From CAVQCX01 sp963775335 (GTDB taxonomy: Bacteria; Pseudomonadota; Gammaproteobacteria; Chromatiales; Chromatiaceae), in contig CAVZIJ010000007.1 in NCBI GenBank assembly GCA_963775335.1, positions 70,006 to 134,005 of the forward strand: a stretch of DNA of 64,000 nt, given 5' to 3'. The notes under the pieces were generated by a model. The model did no database searches and was not told the origin of the DNA. It saw only the letters and a program-made list of their open reading frames with translations. This document shows positions 15,577 to 23,415 of the stretch, piece by piece (positions within the stretch are counted from its first letter, which is position 1; the number at the start of each line of letters is the position of its first letter). A program made the position numbers and the translations under genes.

Positions 15577-17157
15577 ATGTCGCCAATTTCGCGATTCGGG
15601 GCTCGCCTGTGCGCGGCGCTGTGTCTCTTCTTCGGGGTGTCATCGATGGGTGCTGAACAGACAGGGCAGGCTGCGGGCTTCGGGGTGGTCAGGCCGGCAG
15701 CTTTGGCGGGCACCTGGTATCCCGCCGATCCGAAGGTACTGGCCTCGACAGTCGATGGCCTGTTGGCGCAGGCGCCCAAGTCGCAGTCGGGGCCCGACGA
15801 GCAGGTGGACGCGCTGGTGGTCCCCCACGCCGGGATGGTCTACGCCGGCCGCACCGCCGCGGCGGCGTTCAAGCTGGTCCAGGGACACAAATATGCGCGG
15901 GTGATCGTGCTCGGTCCCTCCCACCGGATGTCCTTCTCGGGGCTGGCGGTGCCGCCGGTCGATGCCTTCGAGACGCCCCTCGGAAAGATCCCCCTGGACC
16001 TGCAGGCCCTGGCCGAGCTGCGCCAGTCGCCGCTGGTGAGTGTGGTGCCCGGGGCCCACGCCCAGGAGCATTCGATCGAGATGGAGCTGCCTTACCTGCA
16101 GCGCGCCCTGCAGCCGGGCTGGAAGCTGGTGCCCATCCTGGTCGGTCAGATGAGCGAGGCGGATTACGCGACCGCAGCCCAGCTGCTGCGTCCGCTGGAC
16201 GACAAGGACACCCTGGTGGTGGTCTCCAGCGACTTCACCCACTATGGCCCGCGCTTCGACTACCTGCCGTTCGCGGCGGGGGAGGGGATCGCCGGGCGGC
16301 TGCGCAACCTGGACATGGGGCTGTTCGAGCAGATGTCGGCGTTCAATCCCAAGGGCCTCCTGGCATACAAGGAGCGCACCGGTATCACCGCCTGCGGCTT
16401 CGGCCCGATCATGGTGCTCACCGAGCTGCTCAAGGGCGAGGCGAGCCCCCGGGTGATCGACTACTCGACCAGCGGCCAGCTCACCGGCAGCTATGAGAAT
16501 TCGGTGAGCTATCTCGGCGTCGGTTATTTTGAGAAGGACCCGCCGGGGGCTGCGGCCTACACCCCCCAGGAGCTTCGTACCTTGCACGGTCTGGCTTTGC
16601 GAGCGCTGAAGCTGGCGGTCGACCAGGGGGCGAGTGCGGTGGACCCCGATGCGCTGGTCAAGGATATGAATCTGCCCGACAAGCTCAAGGCGCCCGGCGC
16701 CGCTTTCGTCACCCTGCGCCAGGAGGCGGGAGATCTGAGGGGCTGCATCGGCGACATCATTCCGTACAGGCCGCTCTATGAATCGATCATCGGCAATGCG
16801 GTGAGCGCCGCGCTCCGGGACCCGCGCTTTACGCCGGTGCGGCCGGGCGAGCTCAAGGGCCTGGAGGTCGAGATCAGCTTGCTGACCCCGCCCCGGCCCA
16901 TCCCCTCTTACAAGGACTACAACGTCGCGCACCAGGGCGTCATCCTGCACGCCGAGGGGCGCCACGCGGTCTATCTCCCCGAGGTGGCCCCCAGCATGGG
17001 CTGGAGCCGGGAGCATACCCTGAGCCAGCTGTCGCTGAAGGCGGGCCTCGATGCCGACGCCTGGAAATCGCCGGATGCCCGGTTCGAGGTGTTCACCTCG
17101 GTGACCTACGAGGCACCCTATGCCCAAGACGCCTCGCACGTGGTGAAGGTGCATTGA
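15577..17157 (+). CDS. Exported Memo-like / AMMECR1 fusion (AmrB-AmrA)
   Basis: ATG 15577 begins a signal peptide (LCAALCLFFGVSSMGA). Residues ~30-310 are a Memo-family domain: LAGTWYPADP, VVPHAGMVYAGRTAA, VLGPSHRMSFSGLA, HAQEHSIEMELPYLQ, SSDFTHYG and TACGFGPIMVL, with the conserved His and Asp metal-site residues visible. Residues ~335-520 are an AMMECR1 domain with the signature LRGCIGD. In many genomes these are separate genes; here they are fused and probably exported, so at least this part of the AmmeMemoRadiSam pathway appears to act outside the cytoplasm. Total length is 526 residues with no frameshift. It is the last gene of the cluster. Confidence 0.9.
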   Translation: MSPISRFGARLCAALCLFFGVSSMGAEQTGQAAGFGVVRPAALAGTWYPADPKVLASTVDGLLAQAPKSQSGPDEQVDALVVPHAGMVYAGRTAAAAFKLVQGHKYARVIVLGPSHRMSFSGLAVPPVDAFETPLGKIPLDLQALAELRQSPLVSVVPGAHAQEHSIEMELPYLQRALQPGWKLVPILVGQMSEADYATAAQLLRPLDDKDTLVVVSSDFTHYGPRFDYLPFAAGEGIAGRLRNLDMGLFEQMSAFNPKGLLAYKERTGITACGFGPIMVLTELLKGEASPRVIDYSTSGQLTGSYENSVSYLGVGYFEKDPPGAAAYTPQELRTLHGLALRALKLAVDQGASAVDPDALVKDMNLPDKLKAPGAAFVTLRQEAGDLRGCIGDIIPYRPLYESIIGNAVSAALRDPRFTPVRPGELKGLEVEISLLTPPRPIPSYKDYNVAHQGVILHAEGRHAVYLPEVAPSMGWSREHTLSQLSLKAGLDADAWKSPDARFEVFTSVTYEAPYAQDASHVVKVH

Positions 17158-17589
17158 GGCACGAGCCCGTAGGAGCGAGCTCCAGCTCGCGATAGAAGGC
17201 CCGGCAGGGGTGATCGCGACCTGGAGGCCGTTCCTACACGACACCGCGACATTTCGGGCCCGGAGCCCGCAGCCCGTAGGGCGGGAAAGCGAAGCGCATC
17301 CCGCCGAATAGTCTGTTTCAGCGGACTCCTTGCCAATCGGCGCGCGATGCCGCTATCATGCGCCTCCCTTGCCGGCGCGTAGCGCGCCTGGGTGAGCGCC
17401 GCCTGTTCGTCCGGTGGACGAACGCAGCGGCGCGAACGCCCGGCCAGGGGTGAGGCAAGCGTTTGCGAAGCATCGCTTCGCGCGAAGTCGAACGCCGAAG
17501 CAGCTGTGCTGCGAGGCTGGACAGACGGGCAGGTGGCGGGCCCAAGTCACGATTGTTCCGCCATGGATGGCGACGTAAATGTTTTCTGC
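17158..17589. repeat. Intergenic region with dispersed repeats
   Basis: No gene is supported here. It contains GTAGGAGCGAGCTCCAGCTC at about 17170 and GTAGGGCGGGAAAGCGAAGC at about 17276, both typical dispersed intergenic repeat cores. The stretch 17409-17448 (including AACGCAGCGGCGCGAACGCC) is nearly repeated at 28923-28962. The palindrome CGCCATGGATGGCG at about 17559-17572 also recurs at about 29001-29014. The tRNA-Val gene follows. Confidence 0.5.
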
Positions 17590-17666
17590 AGGCGCGTAGC
17601 TCAGCTGGTTAGAGCACCACCTTGACATGGTGGGGGTCGTTGGTTCGAGTCCAATCGCGCCTACCA
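17590..17666 (+). tRNA. tRNA-Val (GAC anticodon)
   Basis: 77 nt including an encoded CCA end. The acceptor AGGCGCG pairs perfectly with CGCGCCT. The anticodon loop TTGACAT gives anticodon GAC, and the T-arm is GTTGG-TTCGAGT-CCAAT. All arms fold as expected. It lies 133 bp upstream of thrS. Confidence 0.95.
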
Positions 17667-17799
17667 AACGCCGGCTGTCAGCGTACAGCTCTCAGTCGTC
17701 GGCCGAGCAAGCGCCGATGGCCGAAGGTTGGACGCTGGCAGCTTTTTTCGTTCATGTGGTCCCTCGTATAGACCACCACTGGCACAAGACGAGAATCCG

Positions 17800-19716
17800 A
17801 TGCCCCTGATCACCCTCCCCGACGGCTCCCAGCGAGCGTTCGAGCATTCCGTCACGGTTTACGACATCGCCGCGGCCATCGGTCCCGGTCTGGCCAAGGC
17901 CGCCCTCGCGGGCCGGGTCGACGGGCGGATGGTGGACACCTCGTTCCGCATTGACGCCGATGCCGAGGTCGCCATCATCACCGCCAAGGACGAGGCGGCG
18001 CTGGAGCTGCTGCGCCACGACGCGGCGCACGTGATGGCGCAGGCGGTCCAGGAGCTCTATCCGGAGACCCAGGTGACCATCGGTCCCGCCATCGAGGACG
18101 GCTTCTACTACGACTTCGCCCGCGCCGAGCCCTTCGCGCCCGAGGATCTGGAGCGGATCGAGGCGCGCATGCACGAGATCGTCGCGCGCGACCTGCCGAT
18201 CGTGCGGGAAGTCTGGGACCGCGAGCAGGCCAAGCGGACCTTCGGCGAGATCGGGGAGAGTTACAAGGTCTCGATCATCGAGGACATCATCCCGGAAGGC
18301 GAAGAGGTCTCGGTCTATCGCCAGGGCGGCTGGTTCGACGTGTGCCGTGGCCCGCACCTGCCGAGCACGGGCAAGCTCGGCAACGGCTTCAAGCTGATGA
18401 AGCTCGCCGGTGCCTACTGGCGGGGCGACTCGCGCAACGCGATGCTGCAGCGTATCTATGGCACCGCCTGGCGCGACAAGAAGGAGCTCAAGGCCTACCT
18501 GACCCGGCTCGAGGAGGCCGAGAAGCGGGACCACCGCAAGCTCGGCAAGGCGCTCGATCTCTTCCATACCCAGGAGGAGGCGCCCGGCATGGCGTTCTGG
18601 CACGACAAGGGCTGGAGGATCTACCTGGTCATCCAGGACTACATCCGCTCCAAGCTGCGCGTGCACGGCTACCAGGAGGTCCACACGCCCCAGGTCATCG
18701 ACCGCAGCCTCTGGGAGAAGTCCGGGCACTGGGAGAAGTTTCGCGACGACATCTTCGTCACCGAGACCGAGGACCGGGTCTACGCCATCAAGCCGATGAA
18801 CTGCCCGGCGCACATCCAGATCTACAATCACGGCCTGCGCAGCTATCGCGACCTGCCCCTGCGGCTCGCCGAATTCGGCTCCTGCCACCGCAATGAGCCC
18901 TCGGGCACGCTGCACGGGCTGATGCGGGCGCGCAATTTCGTCCAGGACGACGCGCATATCTTCTGCACCGAAGAGCAGATCCTCTCCGAGGTGTCGGACT
19001 TCATCGATCTGCTGTTCGAGGTCTATCGCGACTTCGGCTTCGACGAGGTGCTGATCAAGCTCTCCACCCGCCCGGAGAAGCGGGTCGGCTCGGACGAGGT
19101 CTGGGACAAGGCCGAGAAGTCCCTCGAGGACGCCCTGGACGTCAAGGGCCTGGAGTGGAAGCTGCAGCCGGGGGAGGGGGCCTTCTACGGCCCGAAGATC
19201 GAGTTCTCGCTCAAGGATTGCCTGGGCCGGGTTTGGCAGCTCGGCACCATCCAGCTGGATTTCTCGATGCCGGAGCGGCTGGGCGCCCACTATGTGGGCG
19301 AGGACAACACCAAAAAGGTGCCGGTGATGCTGCACCGGGCCATACTCGGGTCGCTGGAGCGCTTCATCGGCATCCTGATCGAGCACTATGCCGGTGCGCT
19401 GCCCGCCTGGCTGGCCCCGGTGCAGGTCATCGTGATGAGCATCACGGATCGCCAACAGGCGTATGTGGAAGGGGTGACCAACTCCTTGCGGGACAAAGGT
19501 TTTAGGGTCGACTCCGACTTGAGAAACGAGAAGATAGGCTTTAAAATCCGCGAACATACTCTGCAGAGGGTGCCCTACCTGCTGGTCGTCGGCGACCGAG
19601 AGGTAGAGACCGGGCTGGTCGCTGTGCGGACCCGCCGGGGCGAGGATCTCGGCACGATGACGGTCGAGGAATTCGCGGGGCGCCTGGCAGAGGAAGTGGC
19701 CGGCCGTCGGCACTGA
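17800..19716 (+). CDS. thrS: Threonyl-tRNA synthetase
   Basis: 638 residues from ATG 17800. An N-terminal TGS domain (ITLPDGSQRAF, residues 1-60) is followed by the editing domain with RHDAAHVMAQAV. The class II catalytic core has AIKPMNCPAHIQIY (zinc-binding Cys), FGSCHRNEPSGTLHGL (motif 2) and HRAILGSLERFIGILIEHY (motif 3). The C-terminal anticodon-binding domain ends near MTVEEFAGRL. Length is as in Escherichia coli. It charges tRNA-Thr and heads the conserved thrS-infC-rpmI-rplT-pheST-ihfA block. Confidence 0.98.
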   Translation: MPLITLPDGSQRAFEHSVTVYDIAAAIGPGLAKAALAGRVDGRMVDTSFRIDADAEVAIITAKDEAALELLRHDAAHVMAQAVQELYPETQVTIGPAIEDGFYYDFARAEPFAPEDLERIEARMHEIVARDLPIVREVWDREQAKRTFGEIGESYKVSIIEDIIPEGEEVSVYRQGGWFDVCRGPHLPSTGKLGNGFKLMKLAGAYWRGDSRNAMLQRIYGTAWRDKKELKAYLTRLEEAEKRDHRKLGKALDLFHTQEEAPGMAFWHDKGWRIYLVIQDYIRSKLRVHGYQEVHTPQVIDRSLWEKSGHWEKFRDDIFVTETEDRVYAIKPMNCPAHIQIYNHGLRSYRDLPLRLAEFGSCHRNEPSGTLHGLMRARNFVQDDAHIFCTEEQILSEVSDFIDLLFEVYRDFGFDEVLIKLSTRPEKRVGSDEVWDKAEKSLEDALDVKGLEWKLQPGEGAFYGPKIEFSLKDCLGRVWQLGTIQLDFSMPERLGAHYVGEDNTKKVPVMLHRAILGSLERFIGILIEHYAGALPAWLAPVQVIVMSITDRQQAYVEGVTNSLRDKGFRVDSDLRNEKIGFKIREHTLQRVPYLLVVGDREVETGLVAVRTRRGEDLGTMTVEEFAGRLAEEVAGRRH

Positions 19717-19733
19717 GTCCTGGGTCCGTACCG

Positions 19734-19760
19734 GAAAGCATCGGCACTGCCGATGCTTTC
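19734..19760 (+). terminator. Strong hairpin between thrS and infC
   Basis: GAAAGCATCGGCA and its exact reverse complement face each other across a single base, forming a long perfect stem. There is no T-tract after it, so it may act as an attenuator or processing site upstream of infC rather than a classical terminator. Confidence 0.55.
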
Positions 19761-19799
19761 GTGGTTTGCGGGGTTGGCATTTCTGGGGAGGAATCGGTT

Positions 19800-20324
19800 A
19801 TCGCTGCGAAACAAGAGAAGCACCGCCTGAATGAGGAGATCGCCGTCCGACAGGTGCGGCTGATCGATGCGGAGGGCGAGCAGCTTGGGGTGGTATCGAT
19901 TGAGGCGGCGCTCGAGGCCGCCGAGCAGGCCGAGATGGATCTGGTGGAGATCGCTCCCCAATCCGATCCGCCGGTCTGCCGCTTGATGGACTACGGCAAG
20001 TTCATCTTCGAGCAAAAGAAGCAGCGCCAGGAAGCGAAGAAGAAGCAGAAGCAGGTCCAGGTCAAGGAGATCAAGTTCCGTCCCGGCACGGACGAGGGCG
20101 ACTACAAGGTCAAGCTTCGCAACCTGGAGCGGTTCCTCGTGGAGGGCGACCGGGCGAAGGTCACCATGCGATTCCGGGGGCGCGAGCACGCACACCGGGA
20201 GCTGGGTCTGGAGCTGCTCAAACGCGTCGAGACGGATCTCGGCGAGTTCGGTGTCGTCGAGCAGGAGCCGCAGATGGAAGGACGCCAGATGGTCATGGTC
20301 TTGGCGCCCAAGAAAAAGAAGTAG
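19800..20324 (+). CDS. infC: Translation initiation factor IF-3, apparent AUC start
   Basis: The protein (HRLNEEIAVRQVRLIDAEGE, PPVCRLMDYGKFIFEQKK, QVKEIKFRPGTDEGDY, FRGREHAHRELG, LAPKKKK) is a complete IF-3. The only strong ribosome site is GGGGAGGA at 19785-19792, and the codon 7 bp after it is ATC at 19800; no ATG or GTG fits. Initiation factor 3 genes commonly use rare starts such as AUU (AUC is reported in Myxococcus), which lets IF-3 repress its own translation. The TAG stop at 20322-20324 lies inside the first unit of the tandem repeat array that follows. Confidence 0.95.
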   Translation: MAAKQEKHRLNEEIAVRQVRLIDAEGEQLGVVSIEAALEAAEQAEMDLVEIAPQSDPPVCRLMDYGKFIFEQKKQRQEAKKKQKQVQVKEIKFRPGTDEGDYKVKLRNLERFLVEGDRAKVTMRFRGREHAHRELGLELLKRVETDLGEFGVVEQEPQMEGRQMVMVLAPKKKK

Positions 20325-21345
20325 GAGCGGCTGCCAGCCGCGAACAGTGCGGCACCGGCGCGGGTTAATGCCCGCGCGGGTCGCGCTCAGCGAGCGCTCC
20401 TACGAGGTAAGGGGATGTTTGTAGGAGCGGCTGCCAGCCGCGAACAGTTCGGCACCGCCGGGGGTTGATGCCCGCGCGGGTCGCGCTCAGCGAGCGCTCC
20501 TACGGGTAAGGGGATGATTGTAGGAGCGGCTGCCAGCCGCGAACAGTTCGGCACCGGCGCGGGTTGATGCCCGCGCGGGTCGCGCTCAGCGAGCGCTCCT
20601 ACGGGTGAGGGGATGTTTGTAGGAGCGGCTGCCAGCCGCGAACGGTTTGGCCCCGCCGGGGGTTGATGCCCGCGCGGGTCGCGCTCAGCGAGCGCTCCTA
20701 CGGGTGAGGGGATGTTTGTAGGAGCGGCTGCCAGCCGCGAACGGTTCGGCACCGCCGGGGGTTGATGCCCGCGCGGGTCGCGCTCAGCGAGCGCTCCTAC
20801 GGGGTCAGGGGATGATTGTAGGAACGGCTGCCAGCCGCGAACAGTTCGGCACCGGCGCGGGTTGATGCCCGCGCGGGTCGCGCTCAGCGAGCGCTCCTAC
20901 GGGGTCAGGGGATGATTGTAGGAGCGGCTGCCAGCCGCGAACGGTTCGGCACCGCCGGGGGTTGATGCCCGCGCGGGTCGCGCTCAGCGAGCGCTCCTAC
21001 GGGGTCAGGGGATGTTTGTAGGAGCGGCTGCCAGCCGCGAACAGTTCGGCACCGGCGCGGGTTGATGCCCGCGCGGGTCGCGCTCAGCGAGCGCTCCTAT
21101 GGGGTCAGGGGATGTTTGTAGGAGCGGCTGCCAGCCGCGAACGGTTCGGCACCGCCGGGGGTTGATGCCCGCGCGGGTCGCGCTCAGCGAGCGCTCCTAC
21201 GGGGTCAGGGGATGTTTGTAGGAGCGGCTGCCAGCCGCGAACGGTTCGGCACCGCCGGGGGTTGATGCCCGCGCGGGTCGCGCTCAGCGAGCGCTCCTAC
21301 GGGGTCAGGGGATGTTTGTAGGAGCGGCTGCCAGCCGCGAACAGA
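20321..21345. repeat. Tandem array of ten ~100-bp hairpin repeats plus a partial unit
   Basis: Units start with GTAGGAGCGGCTGCCAGCCG at 20321, 20421, 20520, 20619, 20718, 20818, 20918, 21018, 21118 and 21218, with a partial eleventh at 21318. Each unit begins GTAGGAGCG and ends with CGCTCCTAC before a short GGGG(T/A)..GGGGATG(T/A)TT linker, so each can fold into a long hairpin. Units differ at only a few positions, showing recent tandem amplification. The array lies between infC and rpmI. It is not a CRISPR array: there are no unique spacers. Confidence 0.95.
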
Positions 21346-21494
21346 CTGTTTCGCGGTGCTTGCACCGCATCGGGACCCGGCCTATGGGTTTCGGGTCCTG
21401 CCAAACGGGGCGGCTAATCGTCGTCCCCATACCGGCGGCCGGGCGCAAGGCATTGCCTGGGCTGCTTGAGTGAAGTCACAGACGGAGAACGAAA

Positions 21495-21689
21495 ATGCCG
21501 AAACTGAAGACCAACCGGGGTGCGGCCAAGCGGTTCACCAAGACCGCTGGCGGCTTCAAGCGAAACCAGTCGCACCGCCGTCACATCCTCACCAAGAAGA
21601 GCACCGCACGGAAGCGTCAGCTGCGCACGCCGGCCTTTCTGCACGGGTCGGACGTCAAGGCCGCGCGCCGCATGATGCCTTATTGCTGA
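21495..21689 (+). CDS. rpmI: 50S ribosomal protein L35
   Basis: 64 residues: MPKLKTNRGAAKRFTKTAGG and onward, with HRRHILTKKSTARKRQLR, the usual L35 sequence and length. It is highly basic. ATG 21495 is preceded by GGAGA. rpmI is normally close behind infC; here the two are separated by the ~1 kb repeat array. rplT follows 18 bp downstream. Confidence 0.97.
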   Translation: MPKLKTNRGAAKRFTKTAGGFKRNQSHRRHILTKKSTARKRQLRTPAFLHGSDVKAARRMMPYC

Positions 21690-21707
21690 TCGTGTGAGGA
21701 GCTTGCC

Positions 21708-22070
21708 ATGTCGAGAGTGAAACGCGGGGTTACAGCACACGCCCGCCACAAGAAGGTGCTGGAAGAGGCGAAGGGCTACTCCGGTGCCCGCAGCAAGGTC
21801 TATCGCATCGCCAAGCAGGCCGTTGTCAAGGCGAGCCAGTACGCCTATCGCGACCGCCGTCAGAAGAAGCGCCAGTTCCGCGCGCTCTGGATTGCCCGCA
21901 TCAACGCCGGAGCCCGTGAGCTCGGGCTCAACTACAGCCGTCTGATCGACGGTCTGGGCAAGGCGGGCGTGGAGATCGACCGCAAGATGCTGGCCGATCT
22001 GGCGGTGCACGACAAGCTGGCGTTTGCCGCGTTGGCCGAGAAGGCCAAGGCCAGTCTCTCCGCCGGCTGA
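21708..22070 (+). CDS. rplT: 50S ribosomal protein L20
   Basis: 120 residues, MSRVKRGVTAHARHKKVLEE followed by KGYSGARSKVYRIAKQAVVK and LWIARINAGARELGLNYSRL, the complete L20 sequence. GAGGAG stands 8 bp upstream of ATG 21708. It binds 23S rRNA early in assembly and in many bacteria represses the rpmI-rplT part of this operon. A terminator follows. Confidence 0.97.
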   Translation: MSRVKRGVTAHARHKKVLEEAKGYSGARSKVYRIAKQAVVKASQYAYRDRRQKKRQFRALWIARINAGARELGLNYSRLIDGLGKAGVEIDRKMLADLAVHDKLAFAALAEKAKASLSAG

Positions 22071-22113
22071 TCGCTTGTCGGCATTGCCGCCAGGCGATGC
22101 CTCACCGAAGTCG

Positions 22114-22147
22114 AAGGGGAAAGGCCTGACGGTCTTTCCCCTTTTTT
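22114..22147 (+). terminator. Rho-independent terminator after rplT
   Basis: AAGGGGAAAGGCC, loop TGAC, GGTCTTTCCCCTT then TTTT: a long GC-rich stem followed by a T-run, 44 bp after the rplT stop. In many bacteria this is where pheST expression is separated or attenuated. Confidence 0.9.
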
Positions 22148-22210
22148 GTCGCTGAGCGGCACGCGCCGAGCCGGAGCTCACCGGCCCGTTGCGCCGCTGG
22201 GGAGGGCGAG

Positions 22211-23245
22211 ATGGGAACAGAACAGACCCGGGTCGATAGCGCGCAGGTCCTGGGTGAGGCCGAGCGTGAGGTGGCCGGGGCCCAGGATCTGCGGGCCCTG
22301 GACGAGATCCGTGTGCGCTATCTCGGCAAGAGCGGCATGCTCACGGGGCTGCTCAAGCAGCTCGGCAACCTGCCCAAGGACGAGCGGCCCAAGGCCGGGC
22401 AGGCGATCAACGCCGCCAAGGACGCCCTGCAGGCCCTGATCGAGGCACGCAAGGCGGTCCTGGAGACCGAGGCCCTGGACGCCCGCCTGGCGGGCGAGCG
22501 TGTGGACGTCACCCTGCCCGGACGCGGGCGCGGCTTCGGCGGGCTGCACCCGATCACGCGCACCCTGGAGCGCGTCGAGCGCCTGTTCGCCAACGCCGGC
22601 TTCAGCGTCGCGGAAGGGCCCGAGATCGAGGACGACTACCACAACTTCGAGGCCCTCAACATCCCCGCCCACCACCCGGCGCGGGCGATGCACGACACCT
22701 TCTATTTCGACGAGCACCTGCTGCTGCGCACCCACACCTCCCCGGTGCAGATCCGGGTCATGGAGGGCGCCCAGCCCCCACTCAAGGTGATCGCCCCGGG
22801 GCGGGTCTATCGCTGCGACTCGGATCTGACGCACAGCCCGATGTTCCATCAGGTGGAGGGCTTCCTGGTGGACGATCGGGTGAGCTTCGCCGATCTCAAG
22901 GGCGTCCTGTACGACTTTCTGACCAATTTCTTCGAGCGCGAGCTGGCGCTGCGCTTTCGCCCGTCCTACTTCCCGTTTACCGAGCCTTCTGCCGAGGTGG
23001 ACATCCAGTGCGTCATGTGTGGTGGCTCCGGCTGCCGGGTGTGCAAGGGCAGCGGCTGGATCGAGGTGCTGGGCTGCGGGATGATCCACCCCGAGGTGCT
23101 GCGCCACGTCGGCATCGACAGCGAGCGCTACACCGGCTACGCGTTCGGGATGGGGGTGGAGCGGCTCACCATGCTGCGCTACGGCGTCAACGACCTGCGG
23201 CTGTTCTTCGAGAACGACCTGCGGTTCCTGAGGCAGTTCGCGTAA
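22211..23245 (+). CDS. pheS: Phenylalanyl-tRNA synthetase alpha subunit
   Basis: 344 residues from ATG 22211, with GGAGGGCGAG just upstream. An N-terminal coiled-coil arm is followed by the catalytic domain: HPITRTLERVERLFANAGFS, DTFYFDEHLLLRTHTSPVQI (motif 1/2 region), PGRVYRCDSDLTHSPMFHQV and the C-terminal GMGVERLTMLRYGVNDLR (motif 3). It forms the alpha2beta2 synthetase with PheT, encoded 170 bp downstream. Confidence 0.97.
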   Translation: MGTEQTRVDSAQVLGEAEREVAGAQDLRALDEIRVRYLGKSGMLTGLLKQLGNLPKDERPKAGQAINAAKDALQALIEARKAVLETEALDARLAGERVDVTLPGRGRGFGGLHPITRTLERVERLFANAGFSVAEGPEIEDDYHNFEALNIPAHHPARAMHDTFYFDEHLLLRTHTSPVQIRVMEGAQPPLKVIAPGRVYRCDSDLTHSPMFHQVEGFLVDDRVSFADLKGVLYDFLTNFFERELALRFRPSYFPFTEPSAEVDIQCVMCGGSGCRVCKGSGWIEVLGCGMIHPEVLRHVGIDSERYTGYAFGMGVERLTMLRYGVNDLRLFFENDLRFLRQFA

Positions 23246-23255
23246 AGACGGGGCG

Positions 23256-23395
23256 AACCGCAAAGGCGCGAAGGACGCGAAAGAGATTCATGGCAAATGA
23301 CGACTTTCGGTCGGTTTCTCGCCACCAGCTGACGGCGACGTGCCAATCAAGCGATTTCTTTGCTTGGCGCCCTTTGCGCCTTCGCGGTTCAAGAG
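23256..23395. repeat. Inverted-repeat element between pheS and pheT
   Basis: GAACCGCAAAGGCGCGAAGG near 23258 reappears as an imperfect reverse complement near 23370-23391 (CTTTGCGCCTTCGCGGTTC). The roughly 140-bp segment with such ends resembles a dispersed non-coding repeat inserted inside the operon. Confidence 0.55.
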
Positions 23396-23415
23396 ACTAA
23401 ACAGAGCAAAAGACC

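Noticed and set aside
17752..19713. A 653-codon open frame antisense to thrS
   Set aside because: It mirrors the codons of a certain thrS gene; no independent motif or ribosome site.
20387..20752. A 121-codon frame across the tandem repeats
   Set aside because: It merely translates the repeat unit several times; no start signal or family resemblance.
20321..21345. CRISPR array
   Set aside because: Units are 99-100 bp and repeat end to end without unique spacers; each unit is itself a hairpin.
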